In this document: one piece after another, positions 8,916 through 18,419 of the stretch
Layout: each line of letters starts with the position of its first letter
Position numbering within the stretch: position 1 is the first letter of the stretch
DNA from: Thermoflexales bacterium
GTDB lineage: Bacteria > Chloroflexota > Anaerolineae > B4-G1 > DUEL01
NCBI GenBank assembly: GCA_014360895.1
Contig: JACIWQ010000025.1
Coordinates: 1-33,945, forward strand
Length of the DNA: 33,945 nt
Direction: 5' to 3'
The notes under the pieces: generated by a model
What the model was told of the DNA's origin: nothing
What the model saw: only the letters and a program-made list of their open reading frames with translations
Database searches by the model: none
Made by a program: the position numbers and the translations under genes

Positions 8916-8931
8916 CCTCGTAGGAGGGGCG

Positions 8932-10386
8932 ATGAACGCAACCACCCAAATCATCCTCAGCGACCTGCATCTAGGGGCGGGGCTCTTCGGCGGCGCCAAC
9001 CCGCTGGAGGACTTCCGTCACGACCAGCAATTCTATGATTTTATGCTCGCCCTGCGGGACGAAAGCGAGTCCGCCGGGAAGCCCATGGACCTCATCATCA
9101 ACGGCGACTTCATAGAGTTCCTCCAGGTCCCGGCCGTGCCGGTCTCCGAATATGACCCCCGGGCCGTCTACCCCGAGGAGGCCTACCGGACCACCACCGA
9201 GGCGGATTCCGTCCTGCGGACCGACCTGGTCATCGCCGGGCACCGTCCTGTCTTTGAGGGACTGGCGGCCTTTCTATCGGAGCGCCCTCGCCGCACGGTG
9301 ACCGTCATCAAAGGCAACCACGACATCCTCTTGCACTGGCCCGGCGTCCAGGAGCGCGTCCGGCAGGCCCTGGGAGCCACCGGTCCCCGCGCCCCTCTGC
9401 TGACCTTCTCCGAACGGTTCATCCTGCGGGACGGGGTCTATGTGGAACACGGCAACCAGTACGGGGACCCGCTGAACTCCCTGGATGACTTTGAGAACCC
9501 GGTGGACCCCCGCCATCCCGACCGGCTGAAAATGCCCGTTGGCTCCCGCTTCGTCATTGAGTTTTTCAACCATGTGGAGTCCGAGAAGTGGTGGGTGGAT
9601 GCGGTCAAGCCGATCACGGCCCTCGTGGCCTACGGGATGGTGCTGGAGCCCGCCTTCGCCCTGAAAGCGCTGGCCATCCTGCTCACCGCCATTCCGGGGA
9701 TGATTTTCCGTCCGTACGTGGCCGGTCAGGGGGAGCCGTCGCCGCTGGACGCCGTCCGCGCGGGCGACGTGGAGGAAGTGGCCCGCCGCTACGCGGACGA
9801 CCCGGGCTTCCGCCGGGCCATAGATGCCGCATTGGAGGAGTACCTGGGGAGCATCGGTCCCGCTTCGCCCGCGGCCCGCGCCTGGGAGGGCGAAAGAGAG
9901 TGCTCGTCTCTCGGTGCCCGGGCGGGGAGCATGGCCAGGTTTCGCCAGGCCCTCCGGCACTTCCGGGCGCGGGTCTGCCGCCTCTACCGGCGCGCCGCCC
10001 GGACCGAAACGGTCCAACCCGCCCTCCTGGAGACCGGTCAGCGAATCAGCCGGGGGTTCAGCGACAACCTGGTGAAAGTAGCCCAGCAAATCATCCAGCA
10101 GCAGGGCATCTCCCTGGTCGTCTTCGGGCACACGCACGAGGCGCGGCTGGACGTCCTCCAGGGGGGCGTATATGCCAACAGCGGCACCTGGACCTGGTGG
10201 CGGGATTTCTCCAGAGCCAGTCTGGACGAATGGCGGCAACTGCTGGAACATCCTGAAACGTTCATCACCCCTCACTATCTGACCTACGTGCGCGTGGATC
10301 CCGGCCCCGAGGGCCACCCCCGGGCATCCGTCCATGACCTGAGCGGCAACCTCCCTTTGCCCAGGGAAGCACAGGGGATGGTTTAA
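8932..10386 (+). CDS. Calcineurin-like metallophosphoesterase
   Basis: LSDLHLG, NGDFIEFLQ, KGNHD and VVFGHTHE motifs; start at ATG 8932 after AGGAGGGG. Confidence 0.88.
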   Translation: MNATTQIILSDLHLGAGLFGGANPLEDFRHDQQFYDFMLALRDESESAGKPMDLIINGDFIEFLQVPAVPVSEYDPRAVYPEEAYRTTTEADSVLRTDLVIAGHRPVFEGLAAFLSERPRRTVTVIKGNHDILLHWPGVQERVRQALGATGPRAPLLTFSERFILRDGVYVEHGNQYGDPLNSLDDFENPVDPRHPDRLKMPVGSRFVIEFFNHVESEKWWVDAVKPITALVAYGMVLEPAFALKALAILLTAIPGMIFRPYVAGQGEPSPLDAVRAGDVEEVARRYADDPGFRRAIDAALEEYLGSIGPASPAARAWEGERECSSLGARAGSMARFRQALRHFRARVCRLYRRAARTETVQPALLETGQRISRGFSDNLVKVAQQIIQQQGISLVVFGHTHEARLDVLQGGVYANSGTWTWWRDFSRASLDEWRQLLEHPETFITPHYLTYVRVDPGPEGHPRASVHDLSGNLPLPREAQGMV

Positions 10387-10534
10387 GACGATAGTCACCC
10401 CGAAATCACGCCGTTTGTCACTCTTCATTGGGCCGGATTGAGGTATCATGTAAAGCGAGGTGGGCGTGGCCGACGCCGTGCGGCAGGCGTTCTCCCCAAG
10501 CCACATCGCACCTCTCCTCCTTTCCTTGGCTGGC

Positions 10535-10573
10535 GGTCCCCCGGGTATCCCCCCGCCCGGGGGACCATCTTTT
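10535..10573 (+). terminator. Strong GC hairpin followed by a T-run
   Basis: GGTCCCCCGGG (10535-10545) / CCCGGGGGACC (10556-10566) followed by ATCTTTT. Confidence 0.55.
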
Positions 10574-10749
10574 ATGGCCCTTTCACCCGAGTTGCCCCTG
10601 TGGTCGTGCCCCCGCCACTCAACTTTGTCTTCCGGGCCCTGCCGGGTCTCGTACAGCATGCCGCTTTTGCGTTGCCTGCCCTCGCCCCACCACTCCCCGC
10701 CTGCAGAGGGAACTGAATGCCTCCCTCCAGCGTCCAGAAAGAAGTACAC

Positions 10750-10770
10750 GAATCGGCGAGTCGCCGATTC
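10750..10770. repeat. Perfect odd-centred palindrome GAATCGGCGA-G-TCGCCGATTC
   Basis: 10-bp perfect arms around a single G, 22 nt upstream of the SIMPL gene start. Confidence 0.8.
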
Positions 10771-10792
10771 AACCAGCGCAAAAGGAGGAAAG

Positions 10793-11578
10793 ATGAAACC
10801 CAAATTCTGGCTCGTAGCTCTGCCGATTCTCTCCCTTCTGACGATGTCCGCCTGCGGGCAAGCTGGGGCATCCCCCACACTGGCGGCCGGCGAACCGGCG
10901 CGAGCACTGGGAGGGGGAGGGGGTGTCTCCTACGTCTCCGGCGGAACGATTACCCAGGGGCTGGTCGCTACCGGCACGGCCACGGTCAGCGCCGAGCCGG
11001 AGATCGTCCAGGTCACCTTTGGCGTGGACCTGCGGGGCAATGACCCGGCGGCGGTGGTGAACGAGGCCGCCCAGAAAATCAATCGGGCCATTGCCGCTGC
11101 CCGGGAGGTCGGCGTGGCCGAGGAAGACCTCCAGACCACCGGCTACAACGTATGGGTGGAGACCGTCTACGACCCGCAGACCGGCCAGCCCACCGGACAG
11201 GTGGTTTACCATGCCTCCCACTTCGTGATGGCGACACTCCGGGACCTGAGCAAGACCGGCAACCTGCTGGCAGCCGTAGTAGCGGCCGGCGCCAATTCCA
11301 TCTCCGGTGTGAACTTCACCGTGGAGAACCCCGACGCTTTGGTGAAGGAAGCGCGGCAGAAGGCGTTGGAGAACGCCCGGGCCCAGGCCGAACAGATGGC
11401 CCAGGTCCTGGGAATCTCCCTGGGCAAACCGGTCCTGGTGAGCGAGGGAAGCTGGTATCCCGTTGCCACCGTAGTGCGGGCGGAAGGGATGGGGGGTGGC
11501 GGCGTGGAAGCGCCGTCCATCTCCCCTGGCGCCTTCTCCGTCACCGTCAGCGTTCAGGTCGTCTACGAGATTCGGTAG
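10793..11578 (+). CDS. SIMPL domain (DUF541) lipoprotein
   Basis: Lipobox-like LLTMSACG; GTATVSAEPEIVQVTFGVDLRGNDPAAVVNEAAQKINRAIAAAREVGVAEEDLQTTGYNV; ATG 10793 after AAGGAGGAAAG. Confidence 0.88.
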   Translation: MKPKFWLVALPILSLLTMSACGQAGASPTLAAGEPARALGGGGGVSYVSGGTITQGLVATGTATVSAEPEIVQVTFGVDLRGNDPAAVVNEAAQKINRAIAAAREVGVAEEDLQTTGYNVWVETVYDPQTGQPTGQVVYHASHFVMATLRDLSKTGNLLAAVVAAGANSISGVNFTVENPDALVKEARQKALENARAQAEQMAQVLGISLGKPVLVSEGSWYPVATVVRAEGMGGGGVEAPSISPGAFSVTVSVQVVYEIR

Positions 11579-11600
11579 CAAAACGGGACCGAACAGGGGG

Positions 11601-11634
11601 TGCCGGGCACTTCTGTGCCCGGCATCCTTTTCGT
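11601..11634 (+). terminator. Intrinsic terminator after the SIMPL gene
   Basis: GTGCCGGGCAC-TTCT-GTGCCCGGCAT followed by CCTTTT. Confidence 0.7.
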
Positions 11635-11684
11635 CGCCGGGTTGCTCAAATGGCCCTCCGGACGTAAAATATCCGGCGGACAGG

Positions 11685-13199
11685 ATGAGCTGGAATTCAC
11701 CTCAACTCCACCATAGCCGGGCCGGGCCCCGCGCGGCGCTGCTGGCGACGCTCGCTCTGGGCATCGCCGCCCGGCTGGCCCAGTACCTCGGCAATCGCTC
11801 CCTCTGGCTGGACGAGGCGTACCTGGCGCTGAACATCCTGGGCCGGGATTTCTCCGGCCTCCTGCGTCCGCTGGACAACCATCAGATTGCGCCTCCGCTT
11901 TTCCTCTGGGCCCTCAAACTGGCCGTCTCCCTCTGGGGAGATCGCGAGACTGTATTGCGACTGGTGCCCCTCATCGGGGGCATCCTGTCTCTCCCGCTGT
12001 TCTACCGCCTGGCCCGGCGGGTGCTGGGCCCTCTCGGCGCCTGGCTGGCAACGGCGATGCTGGCCTGGTCGCAGCCGCTCATCTACTATGCCTCCGAGGT
12101 CAAGCCCTACGCCACCGATGCCCTGACCGCCGTCGCGGCCTGTGCGCTGGCCCTCCCCTTGATAGAGGGGCCGGCGGCGAGCCAGCCCCCCTACCGCCGC
12201 CTCGTCCTCATCGGCGCCCTGGGCGCGCTGATGCCCTGGTTCTCCTACCCCTCCGCCTTCGTCCTGGGGGGACTGGCGCTGGCCATGCTTCTGGGCCCTC
12301 TCCTTCGGCGCCGGTACCGACTGGCCCTGCGCCTGACGATTCCCCCCGCCCTCTGGGGGCTGAGCCTGCTGGCGCTCTACGCGGCCGTCCTCCGGCCAGG
12401 TCTGAGCGACCCCTTCCTGCGGACGTTCTGGCGCGAGTTTTTCGCCCCATTCCCGCCCCGGTCGTTGGCCGACCTCTACTGGTACCTCCAGGCCTGGTTT
12501 GATTTCCTGGTTTTCGCCGGGGGACTGCCGTTCTACGGGCTGGCGACCTTCGCGTGGCTGGCCGGGGGCATCACCCTCTGGCGGGCCGGACGCCGTGCGC
12601 TGGCCCTGGCCCTGGTCCTGCCGCTTCTGGGCGCGACGGTCGCCTCTATGCTGAAACTCTACCCCCTCTACATCCGGGTCATCCTCTTCGCCGTGCCGCC
12701 CACTTTCCTGCTGATCGCCTGCGGCGGAGAGGCCGTCTACCGGGCCCTCTCTCCCCACTCCCGCGCGATCGCCGTTATCTGGATTATCCTCCTGCTGCTC
12801 CACCCGTTGTACCGCTCCCTGAGCGTACTGAGCGCCCCCTGGCCGAACGAGGAGGTCCGCCCGGCGATTCAGTACATCCGCGACCACTGGCAGGAAGGGG
12901 ACCGGATATACGTCTACCACGGCGCGGCGCCGACGTTTGCCTACTACGCGCCCCGCTTCGGCCTGGACGACCCGGCAGTCTACCGGTTGGGCCGGGCCTC
13001 CAACGGGGATTTCACCGCTCTTCAGGACGACGTGGTTAGCCTGCCCCCGGGGCGGGTATGGGCTCTCTTCGCCCACATCTATTCCTTCAACGGCATCAGC
13101 GAACAATCGTTTTTGCTGGCGCAGTTGGACGGACGGGGGGTCCAATTGGAACGACTGGAAACCCAGAACGCGGCCGTCTTTCTCTACGACCTGCGATAG
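11685..13199 (+). CDS. Polytopic membrane glycosyltransferase, GT39/ArnT-like
   Basis: N-terminal SLWLDEAYLALNILGRDF...LLRPLDNHQIAPPLFLW, typical of ArnT/PMT-like enzymes; many TM segments. Confidence 0.8.
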   Translation: MSWNSPQLHHSRAGPRAALLATLALGIAARLAQYLGNRSLWLDEAYLALNILGRDFSGLLRPLDNHQIAPPLFLWALKLAVSLWGDRETVLRLVPLIGGILSLPLFYRLARRVLGPLGAWLATAMLAWSQPLIYYASEVKPYATDALTAVAACALALPLIEGPAASQPPYRRLVLIGALGALMPWFSYPSAFVLGGLALAMLLGPLLRRRYRLALRLTIPPALWGLSLLALYAAVLRPGLSDPFLRTFWREFFAPFPPRSLADLYWYLQAWFDFLVFAGGLPFYGLATFAWLAGGITLWRAGRRALALALVLPLLGATVASMLKLYPLYIRVILFAVPPTFLLIACGGEAVYRALSPHSRAIAVIWIILLLLHPLYRSLSVLSAPWPNEEVRPAIQYIRDHWQEGDRIYVYHGAAPTFAYYAPRFGLDDPAVYRLGRASNGDFTALQDDVVSLPPGRVWALFAHIYSFNGISEQSFLLAQLDGRGVQLERLETQNAAVFLYDLR

Positions 13200-13251
13200 C
13201 TCCCTTGAACCGTCCTCTCTCCAACGAACCTTCTGCTGAAGGAGTGAGCCG

Positions 13252-13812
13252 ATGGGATTGAAACCTGACCACTGGATTCGCCGGATGGCGCTGGAGCACC
13301 GGATGATAGACCCTTTCGTGGACCACCAGGTCCGAGATGGCACGATTTCCTACGGCCTCTCTTCGTACGGTTACGACATCCGGGTCGCCGACGAATTCAA
13401 AATCTTCACCCCTGGCCTGGGCGACCTGACCGTCGTGGACCCCAAACGGTTTGACACCCGGGCAATGGTGGATTTCCGGGGAGAGGTGTGCGTCATCCCG
13501 CCGAACTCCTTCGCACTGGGGCGGTCGGTGGAGTACTTCCGGATTCCGCGCAACGTGCTGTGCGTTTGTCTGGGGAAATCTACCTACGCGCGATGCGGGA
13601 TTATTGTCAACATCACCCCCTTTGAGCCGGAGTGGGAGGGGTATGTGACGCTGGAAATCTCCAATACCACCCCGCTCCCGGCCAAAATTTACGCCGGGGA
13701 AGGGATCGCTCAGGTCCTCTTCTTTGAGGCCGACGAAGAGTGCGAAATCTCCTATGCCGATAAAAAGGGCAAGTACCAGGCTCAGCAGGGCGTCGTTCTG
13801 CCCCGGCTGTAG
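13252..13812 (+). CDS. dcd: dCTP deaminase
   Basis: [65 protein letters not shown]. Confidence 0.95.
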   Translation: MGLKPDHWIRRMALEHRMIDPFVDHQVRDGTISYGLSSYGYDIRVADEFKIFTPGLGDLTVVDPKRFDTRAMVDFRGEVCVIPPNSFALGRSVEYFRIPRNVLCVCLGKSTYARCGIIVNITPFEPEWEGYVTLEISNTTPLPAKIYAGEGIAQVLFFEADEECEISYADKKGKYQAQQGVVLPRL

Positions 13813-13846
13813 GCTCCGGCTGGCAACGCCGGTGGCCTGCGATGGA

Positions 13847-13875
13847 TTGACAATCCGGCACCGTCATGCTATAAC
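13847..13875 (+). promoter_or_regulatory. Promoter for the two-component cluster
   Basis: TTGACA (13847-13852), 17-bp spacer, TATAAC (13870-13875). Confidence 0.75.
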
Positions 13876-13917
13876 GGCAGAGGACGTCCCTGCTGTTATC
13901 GGCAAAGGATCACCGCG

Positions 13918-15057
13918 ATGACCACTCCCCCCCGCATCCTGGTTGTAGATGACGAGGTCGGCATCCGGGAAGGATGCCGACGGGTGCTGGTCCCCCAGGG
14001 GTTTGAGGTGGACGTGGCGGAGAACGGCCCCGCGGGGCTGCGCAAACTCCGGGAGTCCCGCTACGACGTCCTCCTGCTGGACATTATGATGCCCGGCATG
14101 AGCGGCATGGAGGTCCTCCGCCAGGCCCGCCAGATAGACCCCGACCTCATCTGCATCATCATCACCGGCTACGCCACGGTAGAACTGGCCGTCCAGGCCA
14201 TCCGCGAGGGGGCCCACGACTTCATCGCCAAACCCTTCTCCGCCGACCTGCTCCTGCAGGTGGTCAACCGGGAACTGGAGCGGCGGGCCCTGCGCCGGGA
14301 GGCGGAGCGGCTCCGGGCGCTGGAGGAGGAGGCCCGGGAACTGGCCCGCGCCAAGGCCGAACTGCAGAAACTGGAGGCGGTGGAAGGCCGCTTCATGCTC
14401 ACCCTGGTCCACATCCTCCGGGCCCCCGTCGCCGTTCTGCAGAACACCATCCAGTTGATCCGCAAGGGCTATATCCCCCCGGAGGAGCAGGCGGAGATGC
14501 TGGAGCGGGCCGAGACGCGGGCCGGGGAGTTGCTGGCGACGCTGGACGACCTGCTCCTGCTGGCCCACCTGAAGGAGGGCATCGGCCTCAGCCGGGCGGA
14601 GCCGGTCTCCCTGGGGGAGGTGCTGGAGGGGGTGCTGGCGACGCTGAAGCCCCGCGCGGAGAGGCAGGGCGTGGCCCTGGAGGTGGACGTCCGGGATTCC
14701 CCCCAGGTGCGGGCCAACCCGGACCACCTGCGGGCGCTGTGGGCCCACCTGATAGATAATGCCATCCGCTACACGCCCCCCGGCGGCCGGGTGACCGTCT
14801 CCCTCTGGGCGGACCGGGAGCGGGGCGTCGCCGTCGGCGCCGTCGCCGACACCGGCATCGGCATCCCTGCCGACGAAACCCCCCGCATCTTTGAGGAGTT
14901 CTACCGGACGGAGGAAGGGAAGCGCATGCAGGAGACGGGCACCGGCCTGGGCCTGCCCATCGTCCGGCAGGTGGTGGAGATGTACGGGGGGACGGTGGAG
15001 GTGGAGTCGGAGGTAGGCCGGGGGAGCACCTTCCGCTTCACCCTGCCCCTGGAGTAG
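13918..15057 (+). CDS. REC-HisKA-HATPase hybrid protein (copy A)
   Basis: RILVVDDEVGIREGCRR...LLLDIMMPGM...KPF receiver; TLVHILRAPVAVL H-box; DNAIRYTPPGG / DTGIGIP / GTGLGLPIV ATPase boxes. Confidence 0.88.
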   Translation: MTTPPRILVVDDEVGIREGCRRVLVPQGFEVDVAENGPAGLRKLRESRYDVLLLDIMMPGMSGMEVLRQARQIDPDLICIIITGYATVELAVQAIREGAHDFIAKPFSADLLLQVVNRELERRALRREAERLRALEEEARELARAKAELQKLEAVEGRFMLTLVHILRAPVAVLQNTIQLIRKGYIPPEEQAEMLERAETRAGELLATLDDLLLLAHLKEGIGLSRAEPVSLGEVLEGVLATLKPRAERQGVALEVDVRDSPQVRANPDHLRALWAHLIDNAIRYTPPGGRVTVSLWADRERGVAVGAVADTGIGIPADETPRIFEEFYRTEEGKRMQETGTGLGLPIVRQVVEMYGGTVEVESEVGRGSTFRFTLPLE

Positions 15058-15068
15058 GAGGAGGGATT

Positions 15069-15103
15069 CCTGCCTCTTGCCCCTTGCCTCTTGCATCCTG
15101 CAA
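15069..15103. repeat. Degenerate heptamer array, CYTGCNN x5
   Basis: cctgcct cttgccc cttgcct cttgcat cctgcaa in one 7-bp phase between adjacent genes. Confidence 0.75.
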
Positions 15104-15115
15104 TTTAGGAGAACA

Positions 15116-17095
15116 ATGCAAACACTCTTCCTGCGGCTTCTGGGTGGACGGTTGCGGACGGTCCTGACGGTTTCCTTCGCGCTGGTCGCCGCGCTCACGG
15201 TGGGGCTGAACGCGCTGGTCGTCTCCCGCGTCATTAACGACTACATGGCCTCCGCTGAGGCGGAGCGGGTGGCGCGGGATATGAAACTGGCGGAGACCTT
15301 CTACCAACTCAAACTGGATGAAGTCGCCGCCATCAGCCACCGGCTGGTGCTGGACCAGTGGGTGGTGGAGAACTTCCCCGCTGCGGCCAGGGGAGACCTG
15401 CAGGCCATCCAGATTATTGACCGGCAGATCACCAACAAAATCATCGTCCTGGCCCTGGGCGGCACCCACCTCATCGCCGTTCTGGACGCCGATGGCGAAC
15501 TGGTGACCGGGAAGGTCCTCTGGCCCGAAGGGACGCTCTCCTCGGCCCTCACCGATGGCCACTTCGGCGACCTGCCCATCGTCCGCACCGTCCTGGAGAC
15601 GGGCAAGCCCCAGGCGGCCACCGAGGTCATCCCCAAGGAGTTCCTGGCCCAGGTGGGGCTGGATAACCGGGCCTTCATCCCGCTCCTGGAGACCCCCCTG
15701 GCCGCGCCGGAGCCCTTTGACCCCCGGGAGGGGACGGCGGGGCTGGCGCTGGTGGGCGTCTCCCCGCTCCGGGACGGGTCGGGGCGGCTGATGGGCGCCG
15801 TCCTCACCGCCTACATGTTCAACAACGACTACACCCTGGTGGACCGGATCAAGGAGGTCGCCGGGATAGACACCGTCACCATCTTCCTGGGCGACCTGCG
15901 GGTCTCCACCAACGTTCTGGATGAAGCGGGACGGCGGGCCATCGGGACCCGCGTCTCCCAGGCGGTCCGCCGGGTCGTCCTGGAGGAGGGCCAGGAGTAC
16001 GTGGGGCGCGCCTTCGTCGTGAAGGAATGGTACATCACCCGTTACGAGCCCCTGCGGGACCACAAAGGCAACGTGGTGGGCATCCTCTACGTCGGGGCGC
16101 GCGAGGCCGCGTTCCGGAGCCTGGTCCAGTCCTTCAACCAGCGGGTCGCGCTCATCGCCGTCGTCTGCATCCTGCTGGCGGGGGTCATCGCGGTCCCCAT
16201 CGGATACATCGTCACCCGCCCCGTCTCCGAACTGGTGGAGGCCCACCGACGGCTGGCGGCCGGGGATATGGCCGTTCGGGTGCAGACCCACGGCAACGGC
16301 GAACTGGCCATGCTGGGCCGCTCCTTCAACACGATGGCCGAGACGCTCCACCGGACCCAGCAGGAACTGCTCCACAAGGAGAAACTGGCCTCTATGGGAC
16401 AACTGGCGGCGGGGGTGGCCCACGAACTGAACAACCCCCTGGGCACCATCATGCTCTTCGCCGATGCGCTCCATCGGGAACTCCCGCCCGATGACCCCCG
16501 TCGGAGCGACCTGGAGATGATCCTGAAGGAGGCCAACCGAGCCAAGAAGATTGTCGCGGACCTCCTGAACTTTGCTCGTCAGCAGGAGGTACTGGCCCAG
16601 GACACCGACCTGCACGCCCTGATAGACCAGTCGGTGGAGAGCGTCCGGCACCAACCCGCCTTCGCGGAGGTGGAGATTATCCGCCATTACGACCCCCGGT
16701 TGCGCATCATCCAGGCCGACCCCGCCCAGTTGCAGCAGGTCTTCGTCAACCTGCTCAACAACGCGGCGGAGGCGATAGAGGGGCCGGGGACGGTCACCAT
16801 CACGACCCGCGCGCTGAACGGCCAGGTGGAAATCTCCATCACCGACACCGGGTGCGGCATTCCAGAGGAGTACATGGACAAACTCTTCACTCCCTTCTTC
16901 ACCACCAAACCGCCGGGGAAGGGGACGGGGCTGGGTCTCTCCATCGTTTACGGCATCGTCAAGATGCACCGGGGGCAGATCTCCGTCCAGAGCGAAGTGG
17001 GGAAGGGGACGACCTTCACCATCACGCTGCCAGTGCGGTGGGTCGGAGAGGCGGAGCGTCTCGCCCCGGCGGCTCAGGGGGAGGTCATCGGATAA
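15116..17095 (+). CDS. Membrane sensor histidine kinase: Cache-like sensor, HAMP, HisKA, HATPase
   Basis: TM helix, extracellular region, second [38 protein letters not shown]-box, [15 protein letters not shown]. Confidence 0.9.
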   Translation: MQTLFLRLLGGRLRTVLTVSFALVAALTVGLNALVVSRVINDYMASAEAERVARDMKLAETFYQLKLDEVAAISHRLVLDQWVVENFPAAARGDLQAIQIIDRQITNKIIVLALGGTHLIAVLDADGELVTGKVLWPEGTLSSALTDGHFGDLPIVRTVLETGKPQAATEVIPKEFLAQVGLDNRAFIPLLETPLAAPEPFDPREGTAGLALVGVSPLRDGSGRLMGAVLTAYMFNNDYTLVDRIKEVAGIDTVTIFLGDLRVSTNVLDEAGRRAIGTRVSQAVRRVVLEEGQEYVGRAFVVKEWYITRYEPLRDHKGNVVGILYVGAREAAFRSLVQSFNQRVALIAVVCILLAGVIAVPIGYIVTRPVSELVEAHRRLAAGDMAVRVQTHGNGELAMLGRSFNTMAETLHRTQQELLHKEKLASMGQLAAGVAHELNNPLGTIMLFADALHRELPPDDPRRSDLEMILKEANRAKKIVADLLNFARQQEVLAQDTDLHALIDQSVESVRHQPAFAEVEIIRHYDPRLRIIQADPAQLQQVFVNLLNNAAEAIEGPGTVTITTRALNGQVEISITDTGCGIPEEYMDKLFTPFFTTKPPGKGTGLGLSIVYGIVKMHRGQISVQSEVGKGTTFTITLPVRWVGEAERLAPAAQGEVIG

Positions 17096-17100
17096 AAACA

Positions 17101-17137
17101 TAAGGTGACGGTCACCTTGAAGGTGACCGTCACCTTA
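17101..17137. repeat. Two tandem odd-centred palindromes forming a larger 17-bp-arm inverted repeat
   Basis: taaggtgacggtcacct-tga-aggtgaccgtcacctta; each half is AAGGTGAC-(g/c)-GTCACCTT. Confidence 0.9.
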
Positions 17138-17150
17138 ATGGAGGTAGCCC

Positions 17151-18299
17151 TTGAACGAACCGCCGCGCATCCTGGTGATTGACGACGAAGAGGGCATCCG
17201 CGCGGGCTGCAGGCGGGCCCTGGAGCCGGAGGGATACATCGTGGAGACCGCCGCCACCGGGCAGGAGGGGCTTCGTCGCTTCCGGGAGGGGAACTTTGAC
17301 CTGGTCCTGATAGACGTCGTCCTGCCCGACATGCGCGGAGTGGACCTGCTGAAGCCCATCCTGGAAAAGGATCCGGACGTCGTCTGCATCGTCATCACCG
17401 GCTACGCCACGGTGGAGTTGGCCGTCCAGGCCATCCGGTCCGGCGCCTACGACTTCCTCTCCAAGCCCTTCACCGCCGACGTCCTGCGGATGACGGTGGC
17501 CCAGGGGCTGGAGCGGCGGCGGCTCACCCTGGAGGCCAAACGTCTCCAGAAGATAGAAGAAGAGGCGCGGGAACTGGCCCGGGCCAAGGAGGAACTGGAG
17601 CGGCTGGACCGTTTCAAGACGGCCTTCACGCTGACGGTGGCCCACGAACTGCGCGCGCCGCTGAACGCGCTGCAGAGTTTCCTGTGGGCGATTCTCAAGG
17701 GGTACATCCCGCCGGAAGAGCAGCAGGAGGTTCTGGAGCGGGCCGCCCAGCGGGTGCAGGAACTGCTGGATTTGGTGGACGACCTCCTGAAACTAGCGGC
17801 GGCCCGGAGCGAGAAGGGGCTGGAGAAACGGGAGCCGGTCTCCCTGGCGGACGTCTTGGAGAAGGTCGCCCCGCTCTTCCAGAAGGAGGCGGAGGCCAAG
17901 GGGCTCTCCTGGACGGTGGAAGTCCGCGCCCGCCCGGTGGTGCAGGCCGACCTAGACCAGATGGCCCAGGTGTGGAGCAATCTCATCTCCAATGCGGTGA
18001 AGTACACCCCGGCAGAGGGACAGGTGCGGGTGGTGCTGGAGGAACGGGACGGGTGGGCCGTCGGTACGGTGGAGGATACGGGCATCGGCATTGCGCCGGA
18101 GGACCTGGGGCGTATCTTTGAGGAGTTCTACCGGGCCCCCCAGGCCAAGGAGATAGCCCCGCGCGGGACCGGGCTGGGGCTGCCGCTGGTCAAGCAGATT
18201 GTGGAGGCCCACGGGGGGAGCATCACGGTGGAATCCGAGGTGGGGCGGGGGAGCCGTTTCGTCTTCCGGCTGCCATCGGTGGGAGCAGGACGCGGATAA
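17151..18299 (+). CDS. REC-HisKA-HATPase hybrid protein (copy B)
   Basis: TTG start after GGAGG; close paralog of 13918-15057 (shared ITGYATVELAVQAIR and GYIPPEEQ); canonical VAHELRAPLNAL H-box. Confidence 0.88.
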   Translation: MNEPPRILVIDDEEGIRAGCRRALEPEGYIVETAATGQEGLRRFREGNFDLVLIDVVLPDMRGVDLLKPILEKDPDVVCIVITGYATVELAVQAIRSGAYDFLSKPFTADVLRMTVAQGLERRRLTLEAKRLQKIEEEARELARAKEELERLDRFKTAFTLTVAHELRAPLNALQSFLWAILKGYIPPEEQQEVLERAAQRVQELLDLVDDLLKLAAARSEKGLEKREPVSLADVLEKVAPLFQKEAEAKGLSWTVEVRARPVVQADLDQMAQVWSNLISNAVKYTPAEGQVRVVLEERDGWAVGTVEDTGIGIAPEDLGRIFEEFYRAPQAKEIAPRGTGLGLPLVKQIVEAHGGSITVESEVGRGSRFVFRLPSVGAGRG

Positions 18300-18403
18300 A
18301 CGCGGAAAAACGCAGATTTTTAGGCCACGAGGATGGATTCCAGCTGGACGTAGACGCCGCGCTGGGACGCGGATAAACGCGGACGAACGCGGATTTTTTA
18401 GGC
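18288..18403. repeat. Two direct copies of GGACGCGGATAAACGCGGAnnAACGCrGATTTTTAGGC
   Basis: Copies at 18288-18325 and 18364-18403; the first supplies the TAA stop of the upstream gene. Confidence 0.8.
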
Positions 18404-18419
18404 TCTGAGACCCCTGACG

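Noticed and set aside
10387-10792. Considered as SRP RNA, RNase P RNA, tmRNA or 6S RNA
   Set aside because: Hallmark motifs (GGAAGGAAGCAGCC, GAGGAAAGTCCGGGC, tmRNA tRNA-like ends) were not found on either strand; 6S could not be judged by eye.
11697-13343. 548-aa minus-strand ORF
   Set aside because: Antisense to a clear GT39-like gene; Gln/Gly/Arg-rich shadow translation.
15038-17101. 687-aa minus-strand ORF
   Set aside because: Antisense to the sensor kinase, with no recognisable motifs.
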